This document shows positions 1-10,400 of a stretch of 64,000 nt of DNA, piece by piece. The notes under the pieces were generated by a model that had not been told where the DNA came from, did not search any database, and was given only the letters and a program-made list of their open reading frames with translations. Origin of the DNA: Suillus spraguei (taxonomy: Eukaryota > Basidiomycota > Agaricomycetes > Boletales > Suillaceae); contig JABCPU010000193.1 in assembly GCA_016800925.1 (NCBI GenBank), positions 1 to 64,000 of the forward strand, written 5' to 3'. The number at the start of each line of letters is the position of its first letter. Position 1 is the first letter of the stretch. Both the position numbers and the translations under genes were made by a program.

Positions 1-2726
1 GGTCCGCTTCGGCGCATAAGTCAACTTAGCCATGCATACGCCTGTCTTCATTTATGTCATTCTCTTTCCTAAGGGAGAGGATGGCTGGGACCTCTACATT
101 GATATGATCGTTTCCTGTGGTGGGCGTGCACGTGCAAAAAAAGTGGACTCAGCTGCTGTATTATGCCTTTCGACTTCATCCCCGCCCCCCTCGCCTGGAT
201 CACAATAACATCTTTCGTGGTGGAAGGCTGTTCCAGCAGTATGTGGTTGATGCTTGGGCATCAATCGAGCAGAGCAGACTCAACTGGATAAGAAACATCA
301 GAAGAAGCTCAGGGCTGACTGCTACCGAGGGCTGACAGATAATGTTTTCAATGATGGAGTGGGCAATTTAGCTGAACAGGTCGTTCCATAATCCTTCCCT
401 CCTCTCATAATGGAAGCCCTCGGTATATGCAGCAGCTGCTGCAGGACTCTCTGGCCATCTGCCGTGCCTGCAAGAAGCCCGATCTTTTCCTGACGATGAC
501 TGCCAATGGAAGCTGGCCTGAGATTACTGAGAATCTCCTTCCAGGTAAAGAGACATATTTTGATGCATTATTTATGACATGATCCTGACGAGTTTCTTAT
601 GTAGGTCAGAGTGCTGTGGACCGTCCAGACTTGGTGCTCGCGTATTTTACCAGAAGCAGAAGGCTCTCTTGAAGAAGGTTCGCGATGGCTACTACGCAAG
701 GTTGCGGGATTGGTGTACCATTGAATATCAGAAGCGTGGCCTGCCTCACATGCACCTTCTCATTCTTCCTGGATCCAGATCACAAGATTCGCACTGTGGA
801 ACAGATCGACTCCTTCATCTCCGCCAAATCCCTGACAGAAATGTCCATCCACCAACTCTATGAGGCCGTACAAAAATACATGCTCCATGGCCCCTGCACT
901 ACGCAGCATTGGCTTGGAGAATGGAAAGTGCAAGAAGCGTTATCCAAAGTCTTTCACTCCCCAGACATTGATGAAGGAGGACGGCTATCCAGAGTATGCC
1001 AGGGCCAGACAATGGTCGCACCATCCAAAAAAATGATGACATCTTCACCAACAAAGATGTCGTTCCCCACCCCCCGCAACTGCTGGTAGAATTCAACTGC
1101 TACATCAATCTCGAAGTCTGTGCTTCTATCAAGTTGGTCAAATACATCCCAAGTACATCTACAAGGGAAATGGACCGTGCCACATTGGAGATGACAGGAC
1201 CGGTGGATGAGGCCAAAACCTATCTTGACTCCAGATACATCAGCTCCACTGAGGCCGCATGGCACATCTTTGAGTTTGGAATGCACCTTGAATGGCCCTC
1301 TGTCTATCGCTTGCCGGTCCACCTCCCAGATGAAACACATGGTGTTTTATGATCCTGAGGATAATGCACAGGATTTCTTGAGCGCGCAGCAACCAAGGAG
1401 ACTTGCCTCACTGGATGGTTCAAGGCTAACTCCAATAATGTCTTGGTGGCTGCTGGAGCCCACGACCACCTCTACCAGGACTTCCCCTCAAGATTCGTAT
1501 GGAACAAGACGGCGTGGAAGATACGCCAACGCGGAATAGCGATTGGAAGGATTACTCTGCTGCACCCGGCTCCGGAGAGCGCTTCTACCTGAGATTGCTT
1601 TTGACTGTAGTAAAATATGGTCCTGATGTCAATTTTTATCAATAAAACTTACCATGTCTTCAAGGGGCCACCTCCTATGAGAAACCTTCGGACAGTTGAC
1701 GGTGTCTTATGCGACACTTTTAAGGAGGCATGTCGGCGCAGGGGTCTGCTTGAGGATGATAATGAATGGATCCAGTGCTTGCAGGATGCCTCTCATATGA
1801 GCACTGGACATGGCATGCGCAACCTCTTTGCCATCATCCTCATACACTGCAACCCTACAGACCCCAGTGATCTTTGGAACCACTTCAAGGAGAATCTCTG
1901 GATGATCTGCGCCACCGCCTATCACGCGTCCATTCAGCCCCGACCCTACAGATGAAGAGGTTCATGACTATGGTCTCTATCTCATTGATGGCATGCTCCG
2001 CAAAAATGGAAAGTCTTTGCAAGCGATCCCTCAGATGGCCTGTACCTCAAATGGCAGCAAGATGGGGGCCAGCAGGGGAAATCAGCTCATTGCCGAGCAG
2101 CTCCAATATAACCAGGAGGAGCTCCAGCAGATGGTGAACCAAGGAGTGCTTTCTCTTAATCAGGAGCAGAGGCAGTCTTTGATGCAGTGGTCGATGATGC
2201 CATGCAACGTAATGAACAAAGACCTGGACATTCATACTTTGTCCACAGTGCAGGTGGATGTGGAAAGACATATCTCTGCAAGCTCATTGCTTCAAAGCTG
2301 TGCTGAAGGCAAGATTGTCCTATGTGGCTTCCTCTGGAATCGCTTCTCTCCTCCTGCCAGGCGGACGCACGGCTCATTCTCGATTCAAAATTCCAATTCC
2401 CATCAATGAGGACAGCTCCTGCAACATCAAGAAAGGAGATGTCGTGCATGAGCTTCTCAAGGCCACCTCCCTCATCATCTGCGATGAAATTCCTATGCTA
2501 CACCGTCACAATCTGGAATGCCTTGACCGCTCATTGCGCGACCTTCTGAACGTCGATGCTGATTTTGGAGGAATGACGATGCTCTTTGGAGGAGACTTCA
2601 GACAGACCCTGCTGGTGGTGCCTCATGGATCCAGGGAGCAGATAGTGGGCGCTACATTTTGCAGATCTCACATCTGGCCAAGGCTTCGCATCTTCCACCT
2701 AAAGACAAATATGCGGCTTGGCCAAG
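1..2726 (+). pseudogene. Helitron RepHel, Rep domain and first half of helicase
   Basis: Remnant of the Helitron replication initiator-helicase, which nicks and unwinds DNA for rolling-circle transposition. Helitron-type N-terminal sequence is visible in changing frames: HTPVFIYVILFPKGEDGW near 32-90, TIEYQKRGLPHMHLL near 720-765 (HUH motif), and the tyrosine region near 1130-1170, where KYI and YKGN lie in different frames. Between about 2100 and 2726 a PIF1-type helicase follows: SAGGCGKTYL, VASSGIASLLLPGGRTAHSR, LIICDEIPM, GGDFRQ and HLKTNMRLGQ. The frame shifts near 1060, 1160, 1390, 1900, 2030, 2200 and 2290, so no intact protein is possible. A short GT-AG intron seems present near 545-604. 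It is cut at 2726 by the next element. Confidence 0.8.
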
Positions 2727-3162
2727 TGTTACGACCATGCAAAACTGGAGATTAGTAAGAAGTCCTGGTCTTACATGGGGTTGTACTGGAGGGTTGTAAA
2801 GTCAAAGAGGCTTGGCCTCAGCTCGTACGCTGTGCCCCTTACCTGAGTATGTGCCCTTAATTTCGGATGAAGTCCAAGGGAGAGTTCTGGTGAATCCGGA
2901 TGGAGGGTCTGGACGAACTCTAAGGCAGGATAGCTCAAGACTTCCGGATGAGTGCGGGAATGCGCCAGAACTATTTCTGGAAGGTAGGGAGTAATGGTAA
3001 CACTACTGGAACAAGCTCCAAGTAGAACAGATGAAAGATGGACCGCTGGACAAAGTCCAGGGCAGGATAGGAGCAGAGCTCCAGAGGGAAAGATGATCCA
3101 TAGATGTCAGAGGATAGGGTAGGATGGATCTGGAGGATTAGGGGTCCGAAGGTCCGGAGCTC

Positions 3163-3376
3163 AGAGGAGCGGAGGAGCGGAGGAGCGGAGGAGCGGAGGA
3201 GCGGAGGAGCGGAGGAGCGGAGGAGCGGAGGAGCGGAGGAGCGGAGGAGCGGAGGAGCGGAGAGCGGAGGAGGGAGGAGCGGAGGAGCGGAGGAGCGGGG
3301 GCGGAGGAGCGGAGGAGCGGAGGAGCGGAGGAGCGGAGGAGCGGAGGAGCGGAGGAGCGGAGGAGCGGAGGAGCGG
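3163..3376. repeat. AGGAGCGG 8-bp tandem array
   Basis: About 25 copies of the 8-bp unit AGGAGCGG run almost without interruption; small deletions occur near 3259-3300. Since 8 is not a multiple of 3, each reading frame repeats every 24 bases and yields long open frames on both strands (repeats of RRSGGAEE on plus, RSSAPPLL on minus). These are not genes. The array is part of the family C insertion. Strand asymmetry is extreme (purines on plus). Confidence 0.95.
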
Positions 3377-4010
3377 ATGATCGGATGAGCATAGCTCTGT
3401 GGATCTTAGAGGAAGTGTTGGCTACTAGAGAGGAGTAGGTCCGGATATGGTGTAGAGATAGTATAGACTATTCTGGACAAGGTCTGGAATAGAAACAGAC
3501 AGTATAAGACTACCAAAGGTAGAGTTGGAGGTGAAACAGATGATAGACGGAGATGAACGAAGTCCAAAAAGATTATTAGGACATAGGATCAAAGCTCCGG
3601 CCTAGGGAGTAATCCCATAGGTTTGAGTCGGAAGCTTACAAGGGCTGGAGCCCAAGTGCAAGAACAGAAATGGAGTTATATAGACATGATAACAGGATAC
3701 AGAGTAATCAAAGGAATATACAGAAGTAGGAACAATGAATCAGACTGAGGTCTGCAGGAGTTGTACTACAAGTTTATATACTGTAGGTAGCATGCCGGAA
3801 GGCAAGTAAGGATAGTCCGAGGCTATGTTTGAGGCATTGCGAAACACAAGGCTATGAACTCGGAAATAAGACTTGTACGAAATATCTTATCAAGATGGAA
3901 GTCAAGATAACCGAAAGCCAGAGGTGCAGAGATAACCGAAAGCCGGACACAGGTATTAACCTAAAAGGAGTAACGCGCAGGTGCGCGGGAATAGTTTCGG
4001 ATATGAGCAT

Positions 4011-4095
4011 GGATCGGATATGGACAGGATCGGATATGGACAGGATCGGATATGGACTGAGTCGGATATGGATATGGATTAGATATGGATGGATG
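4011..4095. repeat. Short tandem repeat, about 16-bp unit GGATCGGATATGGACA
   Basis: Three close copies of GGATCGGATATGGACA are followed by shorter degenerate pieces (TCGGATATGGATATGGATT). It lies near the right end of the family C insertion. Confidence 0.85.
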
Positions 4096-4154
4096 TTGAT
4101 TGGGTGTCCAGATGTCCATGGATCAGACCTGAATGTACAGTATATGACACCAAG

Positions 4155-4644
4155 ACCCCACCTCTGATGAATTTGCAAAGTGGCTTCTTGAGATTGGAAC
4201 TGGGAAGGGCACACATGCAGATGGAATGGTTGCCCTTCCGATTCATATGCACTGCCCTGACAATGAATATCCACTCTCTCATCAATGCCCTATACTCTCC
4301 TATTCTGCTCCCTGGGCATCCTCCTGTAAATGATTTCCTTCTTCCTGGAAATGTACCATCCTCTCCGCAAAGAACACTGATGTGGACAAAATCAATGCCA
4401 ACATTCTTGAATCATTCCCTGGAGATAAAGCAGTCTTCACCAGGGCAGACTCAATCACTGAGAAGGACTACGACTACATCCCCCAGAGTACCTTCATACT
4501 CTCACGCCATCAGGGTTCCCTTTGCACAAATTGGAACTCAAAGTGGGTGTTCCTCTCATGTTGTTGCACAACTTGGACCCCACCAATGGCCTCTATAATG
4601 GAACTAGGATGATCCTCCTGTCTTGGACACGCTGTCTTCTTAGA
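4155..4644 (+). pseudogene. Helitron helicase, middle fragment
   Basis: Continuation of the Helitron PIF1-type helicase after the family C insertion. The reading starts EFAKWLLEIGTGKGTHADG (4170 on), passes LPIHMHCPDNEYPL, and includes DKINANILESFPGDKA (4385-4435) and GVPLMLLHNLDPTNGLYNG (about 4548-4605), the usual region before helicase motif V. At least two frameshifts occur (near 4310 and 4520). It is interrupted at 4644 by the 1.54-kb element. Non-functional. Confidence 0.8.
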
Positions 4645-6188
4645 TAGATGATCTATAGATAAAGACCTATAAAACCAAATATCTCCACGGTCAGTGATTC
4701 AGACAAATACCAATGACTGATAACGTGTTGTACTGGGTGGCTGTTTATGTTCCCCAGGCTACGGTCAGCAAATGAGTCACTTCTGTGAGATCAGCAAACT
4801 CTTGGACAATGACAAAGATTCTCGAAACAACTAAACTTCAAAGAAAAACACAGAAGTAACTGGCCAAATACTCTCTCCAATGGAATGCAGGTGTTTTGCA
4901 ACAATTGTGCTACTGCAATTTGTGGGAAGTTACAACAATCACCTTCTCAGACAAGCAGGTAGAATCCCTGGTCAAGACTAGTCACTACTTCAGAGATCTT
5001 CTAGCTTACTATTGAACCTGCTGCCAAGGAACTCACTATGAGTATTAAGCAGATAACAGGAATGGACGTCCTTGGATTTCAATACCAAGTCCCCTTTCAA
5101 TAACTAGAGTCTATCAGTCAGTGAAGACCTTAACTCAGTATCGCTACTCAGATGTGCGAGATCAAGTGTCACTGTCAACCTCTAAAGTCTCTCCCACTAA
5201 GCTACTCTGGCCTTAGATGGACTAAAGAGACAACACAAATATAGAAACACAAGGACACTTAGCACCAACAAACTTTGAAAGAGAGAGAGAGACCAGTAAT
5301 CAAAGAAAAAGAAGAAAAGAGAAAGATTCAAAAGAAACAGAAGCAAGGAAACAGACAACAGAGAAAGAAAAACAGAGAGGAAGATGATGAAAGAAACTAG
5401 AATGAATTTGTCAAAAAAAAAGATTTGTTGTCTTGCTGGTTGTCAGAGCACAGTGAGCTCAAGGTAGTGCTATCTCACAGAGTAGACTTCCAATCTTACT
5501 GTTGTTGACAATGTTCTTGACAGTGTGCTGATAGCTGGTCACACTTCACTCTCAGTTATATTTCTGAGGGGGAGAAAATCTCTCTTTATTGACAAAAAGG
5601 TGGGTATTATATAGACAAAATGAATGGCTATGCTACTGTTTTCCCACATTTTGTAGGGGTGCTGACCTACCCTATTTATTGAATATTGTCATAGTTGATT
5701 TGTAATATGCTCAAGGGTGTGAGAAAAGTCATGTGGGATATCAATGGCTATGCATAAATTTGAGATCAGGTGACTATTAGTGGCTATCCTAGGAGGAATA
5801 TCAATTATGTAATATTTGAAGCATAAATTTGCACTTTTTTGTAGATGCATATAGGTGATGCGAGTGAATCATAATGTGTTTCATGAGTTTTCTGCAGGGT
5901 AACTCTATGTAATTATTTTGCTGGGGTCACCTGACATCTGTGGGAATCTTATGAAGTAGTTTCTGTAGCCAAACATACATAAACACACCCATGAAAAATG
6001 AATTAGAAATAATAAGCAAACTTTTACGAGCAAAAAGAAACTTTCGATTCTGCATCATGGATTGATTTCTGAATAGAGGAACACTAAGCTATTATAGTCC
6101 TGGTACTATTTGTCAGCTGCAGTAGTGTTTAGTCAGCCATGCACCAGACCAGTTGGTGGCATGTCAACGTGCGTCCTCAGGTGTCGTA
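4645..6188. mobile_element. 1544-bp insertion with 8-bp target duplication TTCTTAGA
   Basis: The octamer TTCTTAGA occurs at 4637-4644 and again at 6189-6196. Removing the intervening DNA with one copy rejoins helicase codons in frame (SWTRCLLRDGVDEAHQ). An 8-bp duplication is characteristic of hAT, P and related DNA transposons, so this is probably a non-autonomous class II element. No convincing terminal inverted repeat is visible: the left end is TAGATGATCTATAG and the right end is CCTCAGGTGTCGTA. No transposase was seen. The interior is AT-rich, has a purine-rich tract around 5275-5400, and a TATATAGACAAAATG stretch near 5610. The element class is inference. Confidence 0.6.
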
Positions 6189-6196
6189 TTCTTAGA

Positions 6197-6525
6197 GATG
6201 GAGTTGATGAAGCTCATCAAGACAATCAGAACACTGTCCTAATCCCCGCATGACGCTGGATGCCACATTGAAGACAACCCTATCCCTTTCAAGTGTTGCC
6301 AATTCCCCGTTCATCTTGCGTTCCTATGACAATCAACAAGGCTCAAGGTCAAAGTGTGAAGTGGGTTGGGCTGGATTTGCGGACTCCCATGTTCAGTCAT
6401 GGACAACTGTATGTGGCTTTGTCTCACTGCACTCACCCAGAGAGAGTGCATGCCATCTTTCCGGAGCATGAAGAAGGGTCAAAGATGACCAATGTGGTGT
6501 ATACAGAGGTGCTGAGGAGGACTTA
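6197..6525 (+). pseudogene. Helitron helicase, C-terminal fragment
   Basis: Last part of the Helitron helicase. It holds the motif V/VI region typical of PIF1/RecD helicases: [19 protein letters not shown], then [17 protein letters not shown] (about 6327-6455). It begins DGVDEAHQDNQNTVLIP just after the 1.54-kb insertion. One C seems missing near 6243-6247, which shifts the frame before MTLDA. The open frame ends at 6524-6526 (TAG after RRT), close to the expected protein end. Confidence 0.8.
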
Positions 6526-6545
6526 GAGATAGAGATGATATGGAG

Positions 6546-7016
6546 TGTTACGAACTGGGTGGTGTCACCAGCGACAGTGAAAAGACACAGGCGGTCTGCT
6601 GGGAAGTTCTACAATGTCCAGAAGAGGACAAGGTGAAAGTACAAGGAACGCGTTCCGAGTACTATCAAGGGTTCAGCCTCAAAGACAAGTCTAAGAGGTT
6701 CTACGAGAACAGAGACTAAGGTAAGGAGTGCTTAGACTTAGAGATGATTCAAGACGACTAAAGATTGGAGATCTTTAGCGAAGGAATTCCAGGTAAAACC
6801 CAGTAAGATTAAAGTAAAGTATACAAGTGTAATACAATGTACTTAAATAGGTCAATATGTGCACAAGACCAAGAGAGACATGAGAACGTAAGTGCGTATC
6901 CAAAGAAGGAAGGCAACTATAATACAGATGCATTGAGCATATGAGTCAAAGTCATGTTATGTATTACAATAGAGGATACAAAGAGAAAATGAATAGGGGC
7001 ACGTACGACTGTAACA
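6546..7016 (-). mobile_element. Solo LTR of the gypsy family (LTR-A), reverse orientation
   Basis: The 471 bp start TGTTACGAACTGGG and end GTACGACTGTAACA. They are the reverse complement of the LTRs at 32784-33249 and 40430-40893. Perfect 5-bp target duplication TGGAG at 6541-6545 and 7017-7021. No internal retrotransposon sequence is attached, so it arose by recombination between two LTRs. It sits just behind the Helitron coding end, in the Helitron tail. Confidence 0.93.
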
Positions 7017-7213
7017 TGGAGGTTGAGGATTGATTGATGTATATTGATGTACTTTTATATAGAGGACCAAGCGATGTGATGTATAGTGCACTTTTAGATG
7101 GTGCAGTAGATTTTAGTTGTAGTTTTCTTGAAATGCTGCTCAAAATGTACGTGTCTGTTTTAAAATCCACTATGATTGTGAATAAGTTAAGGTGCACGAA
7201 GTAGTGATTATTA

Positions 7214-7445
7214 GGATGAAGCCAAGGCCAGAAAGCCAAAAAGAGTGCGAGCACTCTTTTTGGCTTTCTGTGCCTTGGGCAAAAGAGAATTATTGGGATG
7301 AAGCCAAGGCCAGGAGGCAAAAAGAGTGCAAAGCACTCTTTTGCCTTCCTGTGCCTTGGGCAAACAGAATTATTAGGATGAAGCCTTGGCCAGGGAGCAA
7401 AAGGAGTGCGAAGCACTCCTTTTGCTTCCTGTGCCGAAGGCACAA
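7214..7445 (+). repeat. Three tandem units with long hairpins, likely Helitron 3' tail
   Basis: Three units of about 80 bp begin with GGATGAAGCC at 7214, 7296 and 7376. Each holds a long inverted repeat. In unit 1, GAAAGCCAAAAAGAGTGC (7231-7248) pairs perfectly with 7251-7268 across a 2-nt loop, and CCAAGGC (7222-7228) pairs with GCCTTGG (7272-7278). Units 2 and 3 have diverged in sequence, but both arms changed together. Unit 3 ends with a small GTGCC/GGCAC stem and AACTGG. A hairpin close to CTRR is the Helitron 3' signature, so this may be a multiplied terminator. That role is inference. Confidence 0.75.
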
Positions 7446-10400
7446 CTGGTGGTGGACTCGTTTAACTTGTCGGGGCTTAGTGTCATTCAGATGCTGAGCC
7501 AATTAGCTGGTAGTACCTCAGGTCGGAAGTCCCTGAGGGTCCTGGCGATTTCGAGAAGAATCAGCAACCAGCCAAGTGTCTTGCACTCATTCGGCCAGCA
7601 CTCCAGCCTCAGTGACCCTGTAGTTGATACTGCATCTGAGAGCGTTGATCTGCACGTGGCGTGGTAGACAGTGAGAGAATTACTAATAAAAATTTACATA
7701 ATTAATTGTTCAGGTAGCACCACACTTCTAGCCGAGCCTCCTTTCTTTTTCTTTTCATACGTTTTGTGACCTGCTAGTCATACATTGCTTAAGAGTCGGT
7801 GCGCAATCGAATCCCTAGCCCGTCTCCCAGCGGCTCCACCTGCTTACGTCCCACCTCGAACTGACGTCGGACCGGCCCAATACTTGTAGGTCATGTCATC
7901 GACTCTATAGAGCTAGACATTGGACAGATGAGCCTGTCTCATCCAAGTACGTAACGAACCATGCTGACCACGAAGAACAAGGCAGCCAAATCTCCGATGA
8001 CATCGACTATGTAATATCACACCATGAGAAGATACATGTGGCGAGATTATTTCCAAGTGGCTCTGGTAACGGTGTGAGAACCAAAAGATGTTCCTTGCTC
8101 GTGGATAGTAATTAGCAAAAATGTGGTTGGTTGGGTTAGGGGAGGATCTCCGATATATCGACGTTATAGGCCCTATTTTTTGTTCCTTGCTTATTGTCCT
8201 GCGAGGCGAAGCCTATGTCAGACACTACCTACGGTATTAATGTTCCATTCATAGAGTGACCGATAGATCTGCCAAGAACCGTCGGTATCGATAACCCCGC
8301 TCAGGCTGCGACATTGTCATCAACCACTGAGGCCAAGTTATCGACGGGTGATGGACCAGGATTTGGGAAACCGATTAGTACAACGAATTCTTTTCCTCAC
8401 AAAGGCTCAAATGAACACCATGTGTTCAACTTCTTTCTTTCTGAGTGTGCGTAAGCACTCCCCTGGAAAGAGCATGCGGCCGTGGATGAACGCTAACCCA
8501 CACCAATCTTTGAGCATCAAGTTCGATGATGTATCGCAGCTCCAGAGTTCGTGTTGTCGCATCCAAAGTTCTGCAAGTCTTCAACATGGCAGATCAGTGC
8601 GCTAGTAGTGATATGAGAGACGACTCCCCAAGTTGAATGCACAACGTAAGATTTCACCGTACGAAATAAAATTAAAGAATATAGCGATGTGACTCCTATA
8701 CAATATCAGAGAGGGTAAAATGATGGAGCATTGGTCCACGACACAATGATGGCCAAGGCTCTTGGTCCATTGTTGAAAGCATTGAGAAGACGTAAATGAT
8801 CCTTTTCCTTTAGTGGCGTTCTCCGATGAGAGATATCTGATCTTACCTTGCCCAGTTCCCCGCTGCTTTCCAAAAGATCAACTTCAAAGCGTCTTCCTCT
8901 CAACTAATTATATCATCGCACCTCAGTTGCTCTTAATCCCCACGTGCCCAAATTGTATTTCAGACAAGATCAACGCGTGGAGATTCGGAACAGCAAATAT
9001 TAGCACCCACATGAAATGGACGGGCCGATCGCGTAGTCCAGCTGTAAAAAGCTGGTACCCGCGGCCTTGGAATATATGAAAAACCTAGGATGCGAACAGC
9101 ACTACGGGCCCCACGACAATCATAGCTGTGCCGAACAAGAAAAGAGAAGACATGGAAGAAATACCCGACTTACATTTACATACGAAGCTAGATAATCCTT
9201 CGATGCGGACCGATGTCGTGTGACATGGAATACAGCGACTCGGTAGCTACTCTACTAATGAGTCGAATCGCCTAAAACATGCTGGGATACGTTATATGTC
9301 GTGAACAACACAAATGAGTGGTCGGTACATGAGCGATACCTGCGTCACGATGGTGGTATTCTGAAAAATAAACTCAGTTACTTGACTTTTCAGTAATTAA
9401 GTTTCAGCGTCGATGATGACGGTCGCAACGGTAGCCAGAAGCCGAACTCAGAATTATCGTTCGATCCAGTAAAATATTTAAAAAAGTTTACTTTAAGTTA
9501 GGACGTGTATGGCCCAGCCGTGGCCCAAACCCTTATGAGGAGTAAGTTCAAGAATAAAATAATAGATGCGAAAACACCACCTGCGTCCACAGAGAGTGGT
9601 GCCCGATCCATACCAGATATTCATGGTTCATGGTAAAATCAGGTATTTACAGATTTGGCCGGGGAACCAAGAGTATCTGTGATCTGAGGAATGAGATTTT
9701 AACGTCCGCTGATTACATCTGTGTTCGATGCAGTAGAATCAATTTTTGAAACCAATTGAATGTGCAACTAGGAGTCTTTTAGTTGGACAAGTGCTAAAGA
9801 GTCGGACTCCGGGCCGGTTAAGCAGGTTGCTCGGAAGTTACCGCGCAGCCTAATATGTTTCACAGTTCTTCTGCTGCACGAGAAATTCGAAATTTATCAA
9901 AAGACTCTTAAAAACAAACGACTTGAAGAAAGGAGGAAAGAAGACTGATGAGAGGGCCCACTTCCAAACAAACGCATCGGACAAGTCATGCCGCGTGTAA
10001 ATATCGAGCATCCCCTCGGAGCTGATATATATGTAGGGAGGACGTCAACAGTGAACACCAAGCTATAATTGTAAGCGATAAGTTCTTCGCCAAAGTCATA
10101 GATATCATATCCACAAGTAAAACCTCCACGTAGGCCTTGTAAGTTACTGACTACGACTGATTACAAGATCAACTAGTCCTAGAAGAGTAATATACTGACC
10201 TCAGGATCTGAACGCTACGCCGCGGGAGAATCGAGAGTCCAAGCGCATGGGGATCTGCATACCAAGTTCGAGCAACTGGCCCTAGCTTAGCGAGTCAGAC
10301 AAGAATAAGTATGGCGGCTACTGAATGGTGCCATGCTAGAACTGGCCTTACGTTTGCGTACTTCGGAGTCGCAGCCGCGGATATTCCATAATTTAAAACA

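Larger units (their letters stand above)
2727..4149. mobile_element. 1423-bp LTR-like insertion (family C) in Helitron helicase
   Basis: The segment starts TGTTACGACC and ends TATATGACA (TG...CA) and is flanked by the 5-bp direct repeat CCAAG (2722-2726 and 4150-4154). Removing it with one CCAAG joins the helicase codons for NMRLGQ directly to DPTSDEFAKWLLEIG without a frame change. That shows it is a later insertion. Terminal TG/CA and a 5-bp duplication fit a solo LTR of a retrotransposon. No coding sequence was recognised inside. It contains an 8-bp satellite array (3163-3376) and a 16-bp repeat (4011-4095). Orientation is unknown because no internal domain is present. Confidence 0.75.
1..7445 (+). 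mobile_element. Decayed Helitron, 5' end outside window
   Basis: A rolling-circle Helitron is recognised from RepHel coding remnants in three blocks (1-2726, 4155-4644, 6197-6525). They read in order on the plus strand once three later insertions are removed. The Rep part shows the HUH-type motif GLPHMHLL (about 733-765). The helicase part shows Walker A GGCGKTYL (about 2250-2275) and the Walker B-like LIICDE (about 2471-2490). The tail after the last coding block holds three long tandem hairpins (7214-7445). The last ends in a short GTGCC-GAA-GGCAC stem followed by AACTGG, which resembles a Helitron 3' end (hairpin then CTRR). The exact 3' boundary is inference. The 5' end lies before base 1. 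Many frameshifts and stops show that it is inactive. Confidence 0.8.

Noticed and set aside
3104..3392. Long open frames on both strands with repeated RRSGGAEE or RSSAPPLL
   Set aside because: They are translations of the 8-bp satellite; the same repeat gives open frames in several phases.
2727..6188. One large composite insertion in the Helitron
   Set aside because: Helicase coding sequence lies between the two inserts (4155-4644), and each insert has its own target duplication, so they are two separate events.
4645..6188. Solo LTR interpretation of the 1.54-kb insert
   Set aside because: No TG...CA ends at the boundaries set by frame restoration, and the duplication is 8 bp rather than 5 bp.
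9800..9850. 5S rRNA-like or SINE-like motif (GGCCGGTTAAGCAGG)
   Set aside because: Only a short similarity; no full 5S structure, no A/B boxes at proper spacing and no target duplication.
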